Shown: positions 54,108 through 64,000, counted from the first letter of the stretch. The stretch: DNA of 64,000 nt from Symsagittifera roscoffensis (GCF_963678635.1 NC_087069.1:22022655-22086654); one strand, 5' to 3'. Numbers and translations: made by a program. The notes: generated by a model from the sequence alone, not told the origin.

Positions 54108-54768
54108 CGGCGATCGACCAACCTGTGCGGACGGGCAGCCAACACCTGATCATAGGAGATAGCCTGGTGATAGATTTGAACCGAATTCTAGTAGGAGGAC
54201 AAAATACGTGATATCCTTTGGAGGGGCTTCAGTGGCTCAAGTGATCAAGATTATGGAGCTGCAGAATGATGATAGTTGGACTTGTTAACCGTGATGATAG
54301 GGACGGACGATATCTCATGGAACCCAGTCACATCTGAGGCAAAATGGGAATCATTTATGAACTATCTCCTTAACGAATTGAAAGAGAAATACAGGCCGAT
54401 GAGTGTGGTCTTGTTTACCATCCCTGTAAACCCAGACGCCGAGTCACCAGTAGCCGGCTCCATGAATGGGAATGTAACCCAGTGGAATGTGATGATCAAG
54501 AACCTGACCACTGGAAACCTCAACGAACTCCGTTTGATGGATGTCGATAGCACATTGAGAATGTCGGACAATGGTTCCTTGAAAAAAATGGTATACATTT
54601 CATTACCCAACCTGGAATACAGTGGAAAAACGACGCGTTTCAAACGAAAGTTGAAGAAATGGAAGCTGAACTGCGGAAAATGGTCAACCCGGTGACACGA
54701 GGTAGCGCTGACGGCAGGGTCACATCCCATGTACCTCAAGCATTAGTGCCTATCCCAGCTCTGATTTG
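54108..54768 (+). pseudogene. SGNH/GDSL hydrolase-like domain, broken
   Basis: Three blocks of the SGNH hydrolase fold are in order: block I with I-I-G-D-S-L (54152-54166; catalytic Ser in G-D-S at 54155-54163), block III with M-I-G-T-D-D-I-S (54294-54317; family G-T-N-D, so Asn is Asp here), and block V with N-G-I-H-F (54587-54601; catalytic His). Spacing of about 45 and 95 residues suits the fold. The frame changes at least twice, near 54205-54290 and between blocks III and V. A charged helix (K-V-E-E-M-E-A-E-L-R) follows block V. SGNH enzymes cleave ester bonds; the role in a retroelement is not known from the sequence. Confidence 0.72.
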
Positions 54769-55199
54769 AGAAAGAGACTGGGGATCGCTCCAGCTCCCCC
54801 AGGCAGAACCTTGGAGACTCGCCTTGGAACGAGGGGTGGACCACAGCAAGTGGCTCCTCAAGTGACTGCGAATACCATAGCACGAAATTCAAGGTTGTCA
54901 ACTGCTCAAGGGACCTTGCCAGCAGATCCTGCAGTGGTGATCGATACGAGTATGATCAGTGAGCTGCTATGGAACAGAGCAGATCCCAGCCCCTGAGGAC
55001 AATCTAAAGCATATCAATTTAGCATGAAGACGCTGACATGTCGTGGAGATGCGAGAAGAATGCTCAGCGGTGTTGATCATACGGTATCTGGTCTGTACCG
55101 GATAGCAGGCGTGGATTGACTCTTAGCTCAAGAGGAGCAGTTCAGTTCTGCTACCACCCTGCAATTGGTGGATCTGGAAGTCTGACTTGAGATAACACT
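54769..55199 (+). other. Short spacer with Pro/Thr-rich fragment
   Basis: A 76-codon frame (54766-54996) rich in Pro, Thr and Ala without domain signs, then decayed sequence. Confidence 0.35.
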
Positions 55200-56586
55200 A
55201 TGGGACCATTGAACACGACGCCATTGACGGACGTCCGTCATCAGGTCAGAGAAAGAGCTTCAGCAAACTGTAGAGGGAACATTCTAAAAGGGAACAGACA
55301 CAACAACCGGCATCACAAAATGGGGAAGCAGTACGCTAAACCCCCGGGACAAACCGCCGGCGAGTATTCAAGAGATTACCCCAGAATCACACCAGTTAAA
55401 GCTGACGAAAGAAGGTACGCGCACCTGAAATCACCAAAAGGAGACAGTCTGTTTGCAGCTTATGACCCTCAGTGGCCAGCTCTGACTACCTGTACACGCC
55501 TTGCTCACTCTTTTGGCCAGATGTGATTTTCCTCACAGCTCCCAACTTAGATTGGAGCCAATAAGTGTGCAGTGCGTGGTAAACGTGGATCCAGAAATAA
55601 TGATAATAGCCAGATCGAATGACCACATACAGAGCAAGGGCCTCCTAAACGCTCTTGTCGGCGGATCAGTCCCAAGCTCGGAAGCTGTGGGAAAGGCGAT
55701 CATGACATTGCTCTCAAACATTGCTGTAAGCTGAGAGATCGGTATGACAGAGTTTTGCAAGACATATAGTGTTGATAATTTTTGTGCCGTCTCCCAGCTA
55801 CACCCTATTGCCCGATCCCCTGCAACTTGTGTATGCTACGGTCGTTATGCTAGCGGTGGGACGATTTGATGCGATGATACCGGCACCGAACCGACAGGTG
55901 AACCCAGCTTTTACTACCTCTACCGATCAGAACTCCCTGAGATATGGTCGGACATCTCGAATGCGATCCAAGGATTCAAAGATCATAGTACGACGCGCGT
56001 CGTGATGGATGAGGGACTGGGCCCATTTTTGGCCGGTTATTGAAATTGAGGCCAGGAGTGGGTGACGAACATCAGCTGGTGCAGCAATTGGCGAGCAATC
56101 TGTGGTTTAGACAGACGGATTACGTGAGGGACGGAAGAGGAATCTTAGTCAGGAGACAGATGAAGACCTTAAGGCTATGGCCTTTGGGACCAAACCTCGC
56201 ACCAATCTCTGGCTATACATGTCTTCTCGGTTGTGCAAGTTGGGACAGGATGCCTTCGATCATGCACCGGCAAGGGTGAGAGACATCCACCAATGCTTGC
56301 AAAGAATAATAGAAAAGGAGGGAGCAGGCAGAGGCGACGATGTTGGGATTTATGCAAGAGATCAACACGAATTGCAAGCGGATGTTCTGGCCACAAGGGC
56401 CGAGTACGAGAGGTCAGATTCGATTCTTGCAGGGATGGGCGTATGATGGTCAACTGCATTTATCAGCAGCTGCTACCCTACGCCATCGAGGAGCCTGATA
56501 CCCAATTTCATGAGGGATATCAGGAAACTGTCTATTGGCCTTGTGCTGGCCTTATACGTAGCTTTCGGACATGAAAGCTTTGTTAA
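55200..56586 (+). pseudogene. Accessory region 3, decayed frames of unknown family
   Basis: Open pieces at 55200-55526 (basic, with Y-A-H-L-K-S-P-K-G-D), 55769-56005, 56040-56279, 56177-56446 and 56233-56574. Composition is balanced and the frame that looks coding shifts repeatedly, as in a single long gene damaged by indels. I see no polymerase, integrase, recombinase or helicase motif. What it encoded is unknown. Confidence 0.35.
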
Positions 56587-57233
56587 ATGGTGCTTTTCAC
56601 ACAAGAAATAGCCGATCTCCGACTGGATGGTCTGCTGACACTGATTGAGATGACCTATGGTCGCCTGGGTGACCTGTTCGTTATGCTAAGATACCCCGAA
56701 CAGCTGCAGGGACCAAAGAGGGAGCTCGATGCTCAGACGGAGACAGCTTTTTATCGAAAACTAAAGGACTGGAGGACTTTGCTCCTTCAGTACTTATTAC
56801 AGCAGAACAGAAGTTTGACCGGAGAGGATAAGCCGGTCTCCAGAAAAAGTGGAGTGAAGATTTTGTGGGGGAACGCCCCTGTTGACCGACTTAGCCCTAA
56901 AAAAACGGATCGATCCAATCGCTCTAATCTTCGGATTGAGAGAAGTTGTGACTGAGCTGTATGGGTCTACAGTGTTGCACGTGTTCCCAGACATACCAGT
57001 GGAGGCGTACAGACACCCAGTTCTGTATGTTAACCTTGTGTTAGTGGTGGACTGTTCAGTGCTAAACTGTGTAGAACAGAGGAAGCTGAGAAGACTGACG
57101 AGTGACGAGCGATTGTTCGAGAACATATCGGAACCTGGCTGGCTGGCTGGATGTTAATGGACCTGAACAATAGCTTCAAATATTGGATGAAAGGGGGGGA
57201 TGACTTTTCCAATGAGCAGTTCATCCCCAAGCT
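56587..57233 (+). pseudogene. Accessory region 4, unknown
   Basis: 56587-56955 (122 codons: L-T-L-I-E-M-T-Y-G-R-L-G-D-L-F-V-M-L-R-Y) overlaps 56882-57157 (V-L-H-V-F-P-D-I-P-V-E-A-Y) in another frame, so a frameshift lies near 56880. The amphipathic, helix-rich character suggests a folded protein. Sequence such as D-F-S-N-E-Q-F-I-P-K-L in the next frame (57203-57235) implies that the gene continued. Confidence 0.38.
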
Positions 57234-58182
57234 TTGAAACCTGCTGCCTCTTCTGAAAGGGAAGACAGACTCAGTGAAGATCCCGGCCTGGCGGTAGAGA
57301 TACGCTCACTTAAAGGACAACCAAGACGCATGGCTGGCGAGTTCAAATCCGCTGCCAACCAGATGCCCACTGTATCCTCGCATCAGGAGGATGCTGTTGG
57401 GAGTAACTACTCCAGTTCTGGCACCCAGGATCGGAGCTGCGCAGGATGTAGAAGAGAGGATAATCAAGTGGAGCGAGGGGATGGAGCCGCGCTTCAACAG
57501 CTGGAATGCTGTCGCTTTGCATACCTTGACTTCACCTTTCCGGACTTGTTGAGCAGGAAGAAGATCGAAGCCATACCAGGAGGCCAGAGGTCTCTGAAGG
57601 CCACTGAATAGACATGTACACTCCAGCTGATATGTCTAGGCTGAAGTGGCCCAGAAGGGAGACAGTAACGATGATGGATGCGAGCAAGGAGACCAGAGGA
57701 GGCATCGTTTTGACAATTGAGGAAGTGGCGCCGCATGGTGAGGAACCTGTAGAAATTGTGATGTGTGTCCAAGTGTTTTAACATGCGTTTGACCTGGTGA
57801 TCCGGCTCGGACGCATGCAGGAGTCGACATGCGCCAAGGCTTCTCTGGACTGGGACCAACACCACATAACGGAGGGGATGCGAAAAAAGAGAATCACGGG
57901 AAAGATTACCCAATGGAAGGAAAGAGCGACCAAATGATCAAGTTCGACTTGGGTGCACTGGATTTATTTCTGTCTCCCACTAAGGATTCCCCAGCTCCTC
58001 TGTCACCCGTGGAGTCTATGTCCATCGTTGAAGCATATCAGAAGAGAGGCGAGTCCAAGATGCGAGTGGCGTTCCTGGGCGCATTTTCAGAAGAAGAATA
58101 GGAACGGCACCAGAGCGAGCTGGAGAGAAACATGGGTGAGGCTTGGACTCGCGTAGCTTTCATGGAAATTACGTAGAGCATA
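57234..58182 (+). pseudogene. Accessory region 5, unknown
   Basis: Frames at 57234-57611 and 57829-58101 plus intervening pieces, for example M-M-D-A-S-K-E-T-R-G-G-I-V near 57670. That Asp-Ala-Ser with following Gly-Gly-Ile-Val faintly recalls the first strand of RNase H, but the other catalytic residues do not appear, so I do not call it. Confidence 0.33.
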
Positions 58183-58809
58183 ATGCGGAGATACGGCGCC
58201 CAGTCCGTGATGAGAGTGGGGTTGCACCAGCCCATCATGCGAGAAGTGGTAAAGAAATTGACCGAGTCAGTCACGAAATATGTGCTGAAGAAAGTCGTTT
58301 ATGCGAGATCCACCTGTCAGAAGAGCCAGGAAAGGACTGAGGAAGTACAAGACAAGGATGAGAAAGTTGAAGGAGAGAGTGAACGGCAAAGTGACCAACC
58401 CCAAGGTTTTGAAGTCAAAAGCCACGACGGTGATGATGTCGCTAGCGAAGTTGTCCCGCCCGAACGAAGCATGGCAAGGGGACAGTGTCGCGCAAGGCGG
58501 CATGGAAAAGTAGAACCAAGTGCCACCGTTGTTGCTGGCGGGATTTATCTCAACGGCTTTAAAGGTCAAGCGAAACGAGGGGATCTGGCTGAGATCAGAC
58601 TGGAAATGGAGGTTATTAGCCAGTGTGGGTCCGCCGGATTGGACGACTACAAACCATCAGGTAAAAACATGGCAAAGATGAAGTTGGTAGGGCAACTCGA
58701 CGTGGTCGAGTATAGTTGTATTAGACTGCCCGAATCGGTTCATATGGGCGATCTTGCTGGTGGCTACCTAGAAATGGTGAAAGCGAGTACTCCGCGAGAG
58801 GGCACCTGA
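58183..58809 (+). CDS. Accessory region 6, 208-codon open frame
   Basis: One of the longest clean frames of the accessory block. It starts with helical, Val-rich sequence (V-V-K-K-L-T-E-S-V-T-K-Y-V), then a long Glu/Asp/Lys-rich middle, and ends L-A-G-G-Y-L-E-M-V-K. The TGA stop overlaps the next ATG by one base (TGATG at 58807-58811). No domain is recognised. Confidence 0.42.
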   Translation: MRRYGAQSVMRVGLHQPIMREVVKKLTESVTKYVLKKVVYARSTCQKSQERTEEVQDKDEKVEGESERQSDQPQGFEVKSHDGDDVASEVVPPERSMARGQCRARRHGKVEPSATVVAGGIYLNGFKGQAKRGDLAEIRLEMEVISQCGSAGLDDYKPSGKNMAKMKLVGQLDVVEYSCIRLPESVHMGDLAGGYLEMVKASTPREGT

Positions 58810-59573
58810 TGGCCTGGCGTGACAAGCAAGTCATGCATGAGTATCTGAAAGAAGAGTATCTGAAAAACTCGAACCTGGAGAGGAAGGAATCTGGCACAGT
58901 GACGTCGGAAGCAAATGAGATTGGTGTAGAGCTTCTGACTAAAATTTCCTGGAAGGCGGTCCTGCAGAAGTTTTTCGACGAACAGAGCGTACTTCTCATC
59001 TGTGATGGCGTACTTAGCCAACCCCTGGGGGAGTATGAAGCCACCCTTGAGACAAAAGCTAGAGAAAAACAATTTGAGTTGATGGGATCTTTGAGAGTGT
59101 TGATCGCTAGGGACAATTCTGCGATAGCGTGGGCAAAAAGAAAGCACGCACTTTGCTTTGTGAAGTTTGTGGTGGATCGTATTGCCACTCAGGTGCTAGA
59201 AGAATGTGTAAAGACAATCAAGCAGTTGTCGATCAAGCGTGAAGAAGTCTTATTGAGGGCCCTGTTGGAACTAAATCAAGACATGCTACTGCAAATCCCG
59301 ATGGAAGAACCGAATGACATGGATAGCTACTAGAGATTGGAGGAGGTCAGGCGAAGTTCCAACAAAGAACTGACTGTGACGAGAGAGTTGTTAGAAGGGA
59401 TTGGGAATCTGAAAGAGGACGCGACGCTAGGAAAACGGAATTCCTTCCAATACGTGTCGGTTGTCCCGGGAAGGGCTCATAATCCATTCGTTATTAAGGA
59501 AGCAAGGGACTCATATTTCGACTATGAGCAAGCAGCCATCCCCAATTTCTGGGGGAAAGAGTGCAAGAAATAA
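58809..59573 (+). pseudogene. Accessory region 7, 255-codon frame with one stop
   Basis: A single frame from ATG 58809 to 59573 interrupted only by TAG at 59331-59333. It is helix-rich: F-F-D-E-Q-S-V-L-L-I-C-D-G, A-I-A-W-A-K-R-K-H-A, R-E-E-V-L-L-R-A-L-L-E-L-N. No family is assigned. The low level of damage compared with pol could mean younger sequence, selection, or chance. Confidence 0.42.
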
Positions 59574-59940
59574 GGACAGTAACGTCTGAAAAATTACAGT
59601 TGGGAGTGATCCCGGAGGAACGATTGATTGTACCTTCGATTCCCCAGCTAGAGGGACAAGTAAGCTTTGAAGGTTGTTCGTGGGATGGTCCACTGAAGAC
59701 CAGCTTAGTAACAATGTGTGATCTCATGAAGCCTTCATGGTGCCCAAATCCGAACGCGAGCCTGATATGAAACCTCACTGCCAAAACTTATTTAGAGGAG
59801 AACGATGATGAGAGCCTGCACGACCTAGCCATGATACATCATTTGTTGGCTCTGAAAACAACGAGGCAAGGTGACAAGCAACACACCGAGCCGTCTGAGG
59901 GAACGAAGATTGGAGACTGGAGAGGAATGAAATCTTGATC
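59574..59940 (+). pseudogene. End of the accessory coding region
   Basis: A short piece at 59561-59770 (L-G-V-I-P-E-E-R-L-I-V-P-S-I-P) and a decayed tail in which H-D-L-A-M-I-H-H-L-L-A-L-K is readable near 59820. After about 59950 the sequence becomes AT-rich and non-coding. Confidence 0.35.
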
Positions 59941-61111
59941 GTCGTTGTGTGTAAAAACTTGAACCAATCAACCAAGATTGATTAATGAAACTGATAAAAA
60001 ACTTTTTGTTTTGATGTATTTTGGCAAAACCAGACTTGGAAAAGGTTTTTTGTTGAATTGCTGAAAACGTTGAATTACAATGGATAATTTTATTTGACGA
60101 TTGTTTATATGTATATATAGGCCATAGAAGAGTATTTTTAGCTATTTAAACCGGACATAAGTTTTTAACCTTTGTAGGACACATATTCACTTTGTGGCGA
60201 CCTGGTAGTGTTTGTGTACAAATGCTAAATGAGGGTGAGTACCTCATTACCTTTTCTAGCCACAATGTTTCTTAGTTTTAATATTGAGGGCAACAGCATA
60301 AATGAATAATTATACTTGGTGAGTGACGTTAAGTTAATTTTAAAGGGTGCGTGGCCGCGCCACGTCCCAACTTTTTAATCAGCAAGAGCGAGAAAAAATT
60401 TACGGAGAAGTGACGTAAGTAGTCAGAGAAGAAACTTAACCTAGAACAGTCCTCATAGTGCAAATTTTGTGAAAATGTTGAAAGGCATTGAAATGTATTA
60501 CGATGCCAATTATGACACGTGGTGACTTGAGGTGTTGTTTCAGTTTTCTAACGTGATTTGTAAGTTGTTTATAGAAAGCTAGACCACCACTTGAAGATAA
60601 CCCGGGGTTATGCGTTCAATGGGGAAATTGAAGGGGACTGTCCGGGGAGTATGTGCCATTCTGCCGAATTGACGCGGCCGAATCCTCCGACGAGCAATAA
60701 AAAGAACACTAGCGTTGTTAATCACAAACTAATCACGAAAATGAGGGGTCGGAATATTGTAGAAGTAACTTTTTAAAATTTCGAATTGCGGCTAATTGAT
60801 TCTGAGAAAAACAGAAATTGGACAAATTTGGCAGAAAATGGAAGGAAAAACAGAACACTAGAGTTATCAAGTGAAAAACTACCAAAAAAATACGGAAGAA
60901 AATAAGAAGTCTCTTATCGTGACGATCACGCACTATGAGATGTGTAGCAGAAGCCGATAAGAAGAAAGGAGGCTTCAGTGGGATAGCCGGAAGGATCAGT
61001 ACCCTCCCGTGCCGCGAAATTGGAGAATTAACAACGCTATCTCTGGAAGAGCACGGAATCGGAGGCCCGGTGCGCAGAGACTGTTGTATATTGAGAGATA
61101 AAAAATTGAAA
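59941..61111. other. 3' non-coding part of the 17.7-kb block
   Basis: Mostly AT-rich, with a GC-richer island at 60590-60780 and another at 60935-61100, both holding frames of about 60 codons without known motifs. A near-palindrome CGTGGCCGCGCCACG lies near 60351. The 3' LTR of element 2 would be expected here, but without its partner it cannot be delimited. Confidence 0.4.
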
Positions 61112-61438
61112 TTTTAGCTGCTCTAATCTCAAAACCCAACATTGTTTGTTACTTCAGAGCATGAGTAACTAGGAAGAGGGGAGGGTCAACCCATCTGCAA
61201 TGGATTTAGTATATAACTGTCACTAAAATTATAGTAAAGTCGGGCATTCGAGCCGTGTTTTAATAAACTGAACTTTTAGCTGCTCTAATACCCTGAACGA
61301 TTGAATTAACCCCAAAATTGTTTGTTACTTCAGAGCATGAGTAACTAGGAAGAGGGAAGGTTCAATCCATCTCCAATGGAAATAGTATATAACTGTCACT
61401 AAAAACATACTAAAAACGGGCATTCGAGCCGTGTTTTT
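61112..61438 (+). repeat. Tandem repeat, two copies of about 162 bp
   Basis: TTTTAGCTGCTCTAAT starts copies at 61112 and 61274. Each includes TTGTTTGTTACTTCAGAGCA, TAGTATATAACTGTCACTAA and GGGCATTCGAGCCGTGTTTT. Identity is high apart from a few short indels near the start of each copy. Confidence 0.85.
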
Positions 61439-61685
61439 AATGGTAGTCATGTAGTCTGGGGATCCGAGAACCAGATAGGTGATTAACTTCGCATGCAAAC
61501 GAAAACTGATCAAAATCGTTTGACTGTTGGCCTAAAAAACTTTTACTTAGCGCTAAACGGACCAGAAAACTGGCTAGGTCTAGACGGTGAAAAACCAGTA
61601 GAATTTAGGTAACTGACGCCGGCCAGTCGTCAATAGGTGCTTTTTCTACGCTCCGCAACTATGTAGTACTTGGGCAAAGGTTACA
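61439..61685. other. Right edge of the 17.7-kb block
   Basis: Unique, moderately GC-balanced sequence ending ACTATGTAGTACTTGGGCAA, after which repeat copy C begins. No terminal repeat is recognised. Confidence 0.4.
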
Positions 61686-63110
61686 CTTACAAAAAATTCT
61701 TAAGAAGTCTAAGAGTGATCACGATAACCATCCACATTGAAACATTCAATGTTTTTTTGGCCATTTTTACGGTTAGTTTTGCCTTTTGGTTTTGTTTTCT
61801 GGTAAGAAAGACCTTACCATACTCTCTAATTGAAAATCTCTCTTATATCTAGTTTTGAAAATCGGCCTATTATTTATCTCATGCACAGTAATTTTGGCAC
61901 ATCTTGAAACCTTGAGAAGAGATAGAGCATCAAGTTAATCGATCAGATTAGGACTAGTCGATGAATTTTTGTAGAAAGTCTCATCAACAGCAGCTTTTCG
62001 ATTGAATGAAATGGAAGGTCAACCGGTCATTTATTCTGTTTTTTTTTCATACAAAATTCTACAGAAATTTCGCAATATGCATAAGGGTGTAGTTTGTAGA
62101 TTCATCCAAACATATGTTTTCTAGATTTAAAACAGTACATCTGGATTATGACAGATCAAAGTTTTTTTTCGAAAAAAATCACATTCTTTTCCTGTTGCTT
62201 CCAGGTTAGAGCGAAATTTTTGTTGATGAACCACTGCAGAAAGTATTCGATCGTAAATTTTACCTTTTTCCTTGAGGTGTTTGTTTTTAGCTTTAGTTTT
62301 CCCAAATACATGGGGAACACTTTTGATTCGAAGCTTTTTCAGAATATTTTGCTCATCAAGCCCACTGATTCACTGTTTTTCAAAGCCAGAAGAAAAATTT
62401 TGTGATTTGTTGTATATTTCTAATTTGATTTAAAAATGCTTCCATTTTGTCACCTCTAGAAAACCCAGTTTCTTTAGGCTATCGAACTAGAAAATCCAGC
62501 TTTTTTATAAAGACCTCTCAATCTTTTCAAAATCTGTGAAACTTTTTTTCTGAATTCGCAAAAATTGGGAAGACATATCAGCTTTCTCTGAGTCCTCTTC
62601 TTTTTTTTTCAAATATGTCAACCGCAAAAATTCAGTACGAGGCCAATTTGTGATTTTGAGAAGTGTAAGCGGATTCTGCTTTGTTTTTGTGTTGTTCTGT
62701 CTTTTTTGTTAACGTTCTGGCAAAATTTTAGTATGTTCAAAGACTTTTCTCTGGAATCCAGGAATATATAGACACAGAAATGTGCGCCTCTTCAGAGCAC
62801 AGTTTGACCTCGTCTGTTCTTATTTAAATCAATTTCACTGATAATAGGTCCCCTCAATCCTTTCAAAAAAAGTCAAAGTCTTAATACATCTCTTCAGATC
62901 TGTAGTCAAATCAATCATTTGAATATTCTGAATTCGCAAAACTTGGGTTGACATCTCAAATTTTTTCTGGATCTTTCACGAGTTCATCTACTGACTAAAA
63001 AATGTCAACCACAAAATTTTGATATCGTTCGCTCATTTGATCAGAGATTTTTTCAATCTTTCGAACGATTTTTTCAATCTTTTAAATTCATTCTATCTCA
63101 ACCAAAAAAT
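61686..63110 (+). repeat. Dispersed repeat A/B/C, copy C, 5' truncated
   Basis: Begins CTTACAAAAAATTCTTAAGA and follows copy A to CATTCTATCTCAACCAAAA. Its first 430 bp overlap the end of copy B, so the 17.7-kb block is bracketed by direct repeats. It includes the distal GGAATCCAGGAATATATAGA part and an 85-codon frame similar to that of copy A. Confidence 0.78.
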
Positions 63111-63423
63111 TGAGATAATCATAAAATAAGTAAACTCAATCATGTGTTTTCTTGTTGTACAGAAAAATGGGATAAAAAGTCAGATACGGTGATAAAAAGA
63201 CTGAAATTGAAATGAGATTTCCTTTGAAGATTGTAGATTGCGTCTCCTTGGATTTTCTAAAGGAACGCATTCGGAGTCAAAATTGAAAATTGCTAGGAAA
63301 ACTGAAACTGGAAAACTGAACTCGTCTACACATCCAAACAAGTTCTCGCGGATCTCAATAAGTTTATTTGAACAATTTTGGAGCACTCGGTTTTTGTTAA
63401 AACCATTTTTTTTGAAATTTTAA

Positions 63424-63480
63424 GATGGATTCAAACAAAGTCACAACCAGCACCGCCGAAGCACAAGAAGAAGCTATCTA
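63424..63480 (+). CDS. Possible small ORF or first exon
   Basis: ATG at 63424 opens 18 codons (M-D-S-N-K-V-T-T-S-T-A-E-A-Q-E-E-A-I) of strikingly balanced base composition, directly behind TTTGAAATTTTAAG, which looks like a splice acceptor. The TAA at 63478 ends it. It may be a small peptide, the start of a gene continuing beyond the window, or chance. The remainder, 63481-64000, shows only AT-rich DNA with a minus-strand frame (63514-63915) of low-complexity character. Confidence 0.22.
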
Positions 63481-64000
63481 ACTCATTCGAGTGAATTAAA
63501 TTTTTGTTGAATTTCAGTAGTTTGATTGTTTGGCCAATCTCTCCACTCTAACTCTTTTTCTTTGTCTAGCTACCCTTGAAAACAACTCCTTCTGATATGT
63601 CGAAAAGTGAAATAAAGATGTTTCTTTGCACAATTTCCTGGATGACAGATAAGTTTTCAAGTAGAACTCCAATAAAAATATTAAATAAGTGTCTAGAAGT
63701 GTGAGAGTGGATATGATGATGTCCGTAAATGTGCATATTTTACAGGAAAAACCTATGTACGTGATAAAATGTTTGGTTTCCTGCTTTTGTTGGATAAAAT
63801 GCAAATAACCAAAAATTTGTCTGGAAAGAACGAAAATCCCATCAGTTTTTTTTGAACTTCGGGTACGTTGCCTCACAATAGCAAAGATCTCTAATTTTTC
63901 TTGGATTGTAACCAAGTATGCTATGAAGCAGAGTAAGTATGACTTTTTAAAAAGGTTTTGTTTTCATTGGCAAAAAAACGATAATGCGAAGAACTAAACC

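Larger units (their letters stand above)
43972..61685 (+). mobile_element. Gypsy-type retroelement 2 with large 3' accessory region
   Basis: A 17.7-kb block with balanced base composition and almost no poly-A or poly-T runs, set between repeats B and C. Its order is gag, protease (split by a Merlin transposon), reverse transcriptase, RNase H, integrase, tail, an AT-rich spacer (52430-52940), a coiled-coil frame, an SGNH domain, and about 5 kb of further decayed frames, all on the + strand. I find no LTR pair; the left edge falls within or just before gag, so the 5' end is missing. It is not certain that the accessory half belongs to the same element; shared strand, composition and state of decay favour it. 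Confidence 0.7.

Noticed and set aside
57660-57720. RNase H start (D-A-S-K-E-T-R-G-G-I-V) in the accessory block
   Set aside because: The second and third catalytic motifs do not follow, and element 2 already has an RNase H at 49030-49470.
43540-62110. Copies B and C as the LTR pair of a 17.7-kb element
   Set aside because: They differ from each other about as much as from copy A, contain no LTR-like ends, and extend on opposite sides as a normal dispersed repeat does.
63514-63915. 133-codon minus-strand frame
   Set aside because: Low-complexity, Leu/Ile/Phe/Lys-rich translation of AT-rich DNA with no motif or splice support.
1-64000. CRISPR arrays, bacterial operons, ribosome-binding sites
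   Set aside because: No regularly spaced identical short repeats and no prokaryotic gene organisation; introns and animal-type elements show a eukaryotic genome.

Overview
The window looks like a piece of an AT-rich animal genome, most likely an invertebrate. The evidence is a TRIM-like gene (RING, B-box, coiled coil) and a secreted CAP/SCP-like gene, both built from GT-AG exons whose phases join correctly. There are also Ty3/gypsy retroelements of the animal K02A2.6-like type, a Merlin DNA transposon and a LINE reverse-transcriptase remnant. I cannot name the species; a nematode is possible but not shown. One 200-base run of N (20936-21135) is a scaffold gap.

Layout. 1-6600 is a nearly full-length but decayed Ty3/gypsy element with two 251-bp LTRs (187-437 and 6237-6487), bracketed by an unusual 95-bp outer duplication. 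6600-11005 is repeat DNA: a cluster of a CpG-containing motif, a 170-bp-period satellite-like array, and a fold-back element. 11977-19799 is a TRIM-like gene on the + strand whose 5.85-kb intron is full of repeats and carries a LINE remnant. 19800-26350 holds its 3' flank, the gap, and an unrecognised decayed minus-strand coding tract with an internal duplication. 26350-35650 is non-coding, mostly 1.4-kb tandem and dispersed repeats. 37036-40422 is a four-exon CAP-domain gene fragment on the + strand. 40680-43971 and 61686-63110 hold three copies (A, B, C) of one dispersed repeat. Between copies B and C lies a visibly GC-richer 17.7-kb block (43972-61685). It contains gag, protease, reverse transcriptase, RNase H and integrase of a second gypsy-type element, then about 7 kb of extra same-strand coding sequence that includes an SGNH/GDSL hydrolase-like domain. 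A 1099-bp Merlin transposon (46273-47371, 8-bp target duplication) has split the protease of this element.

How the parts relate. The only plausible host genes are the TRIM-like gene and the CAP-like gene, and both carry signs of decay: missing zinc ligands, two in-frame stops or a tiny intron, lost CAP tetrad residues, and no recognisable CAP C-terminus. Everything else is mobile or repetitive. The most unusual item is the accessory coding block (52942-59940) behind pol in the second element: a coiled-coil protein, an SGNH domain with three recognisable blocks, and several further decayed reading frames that match nothing I know.
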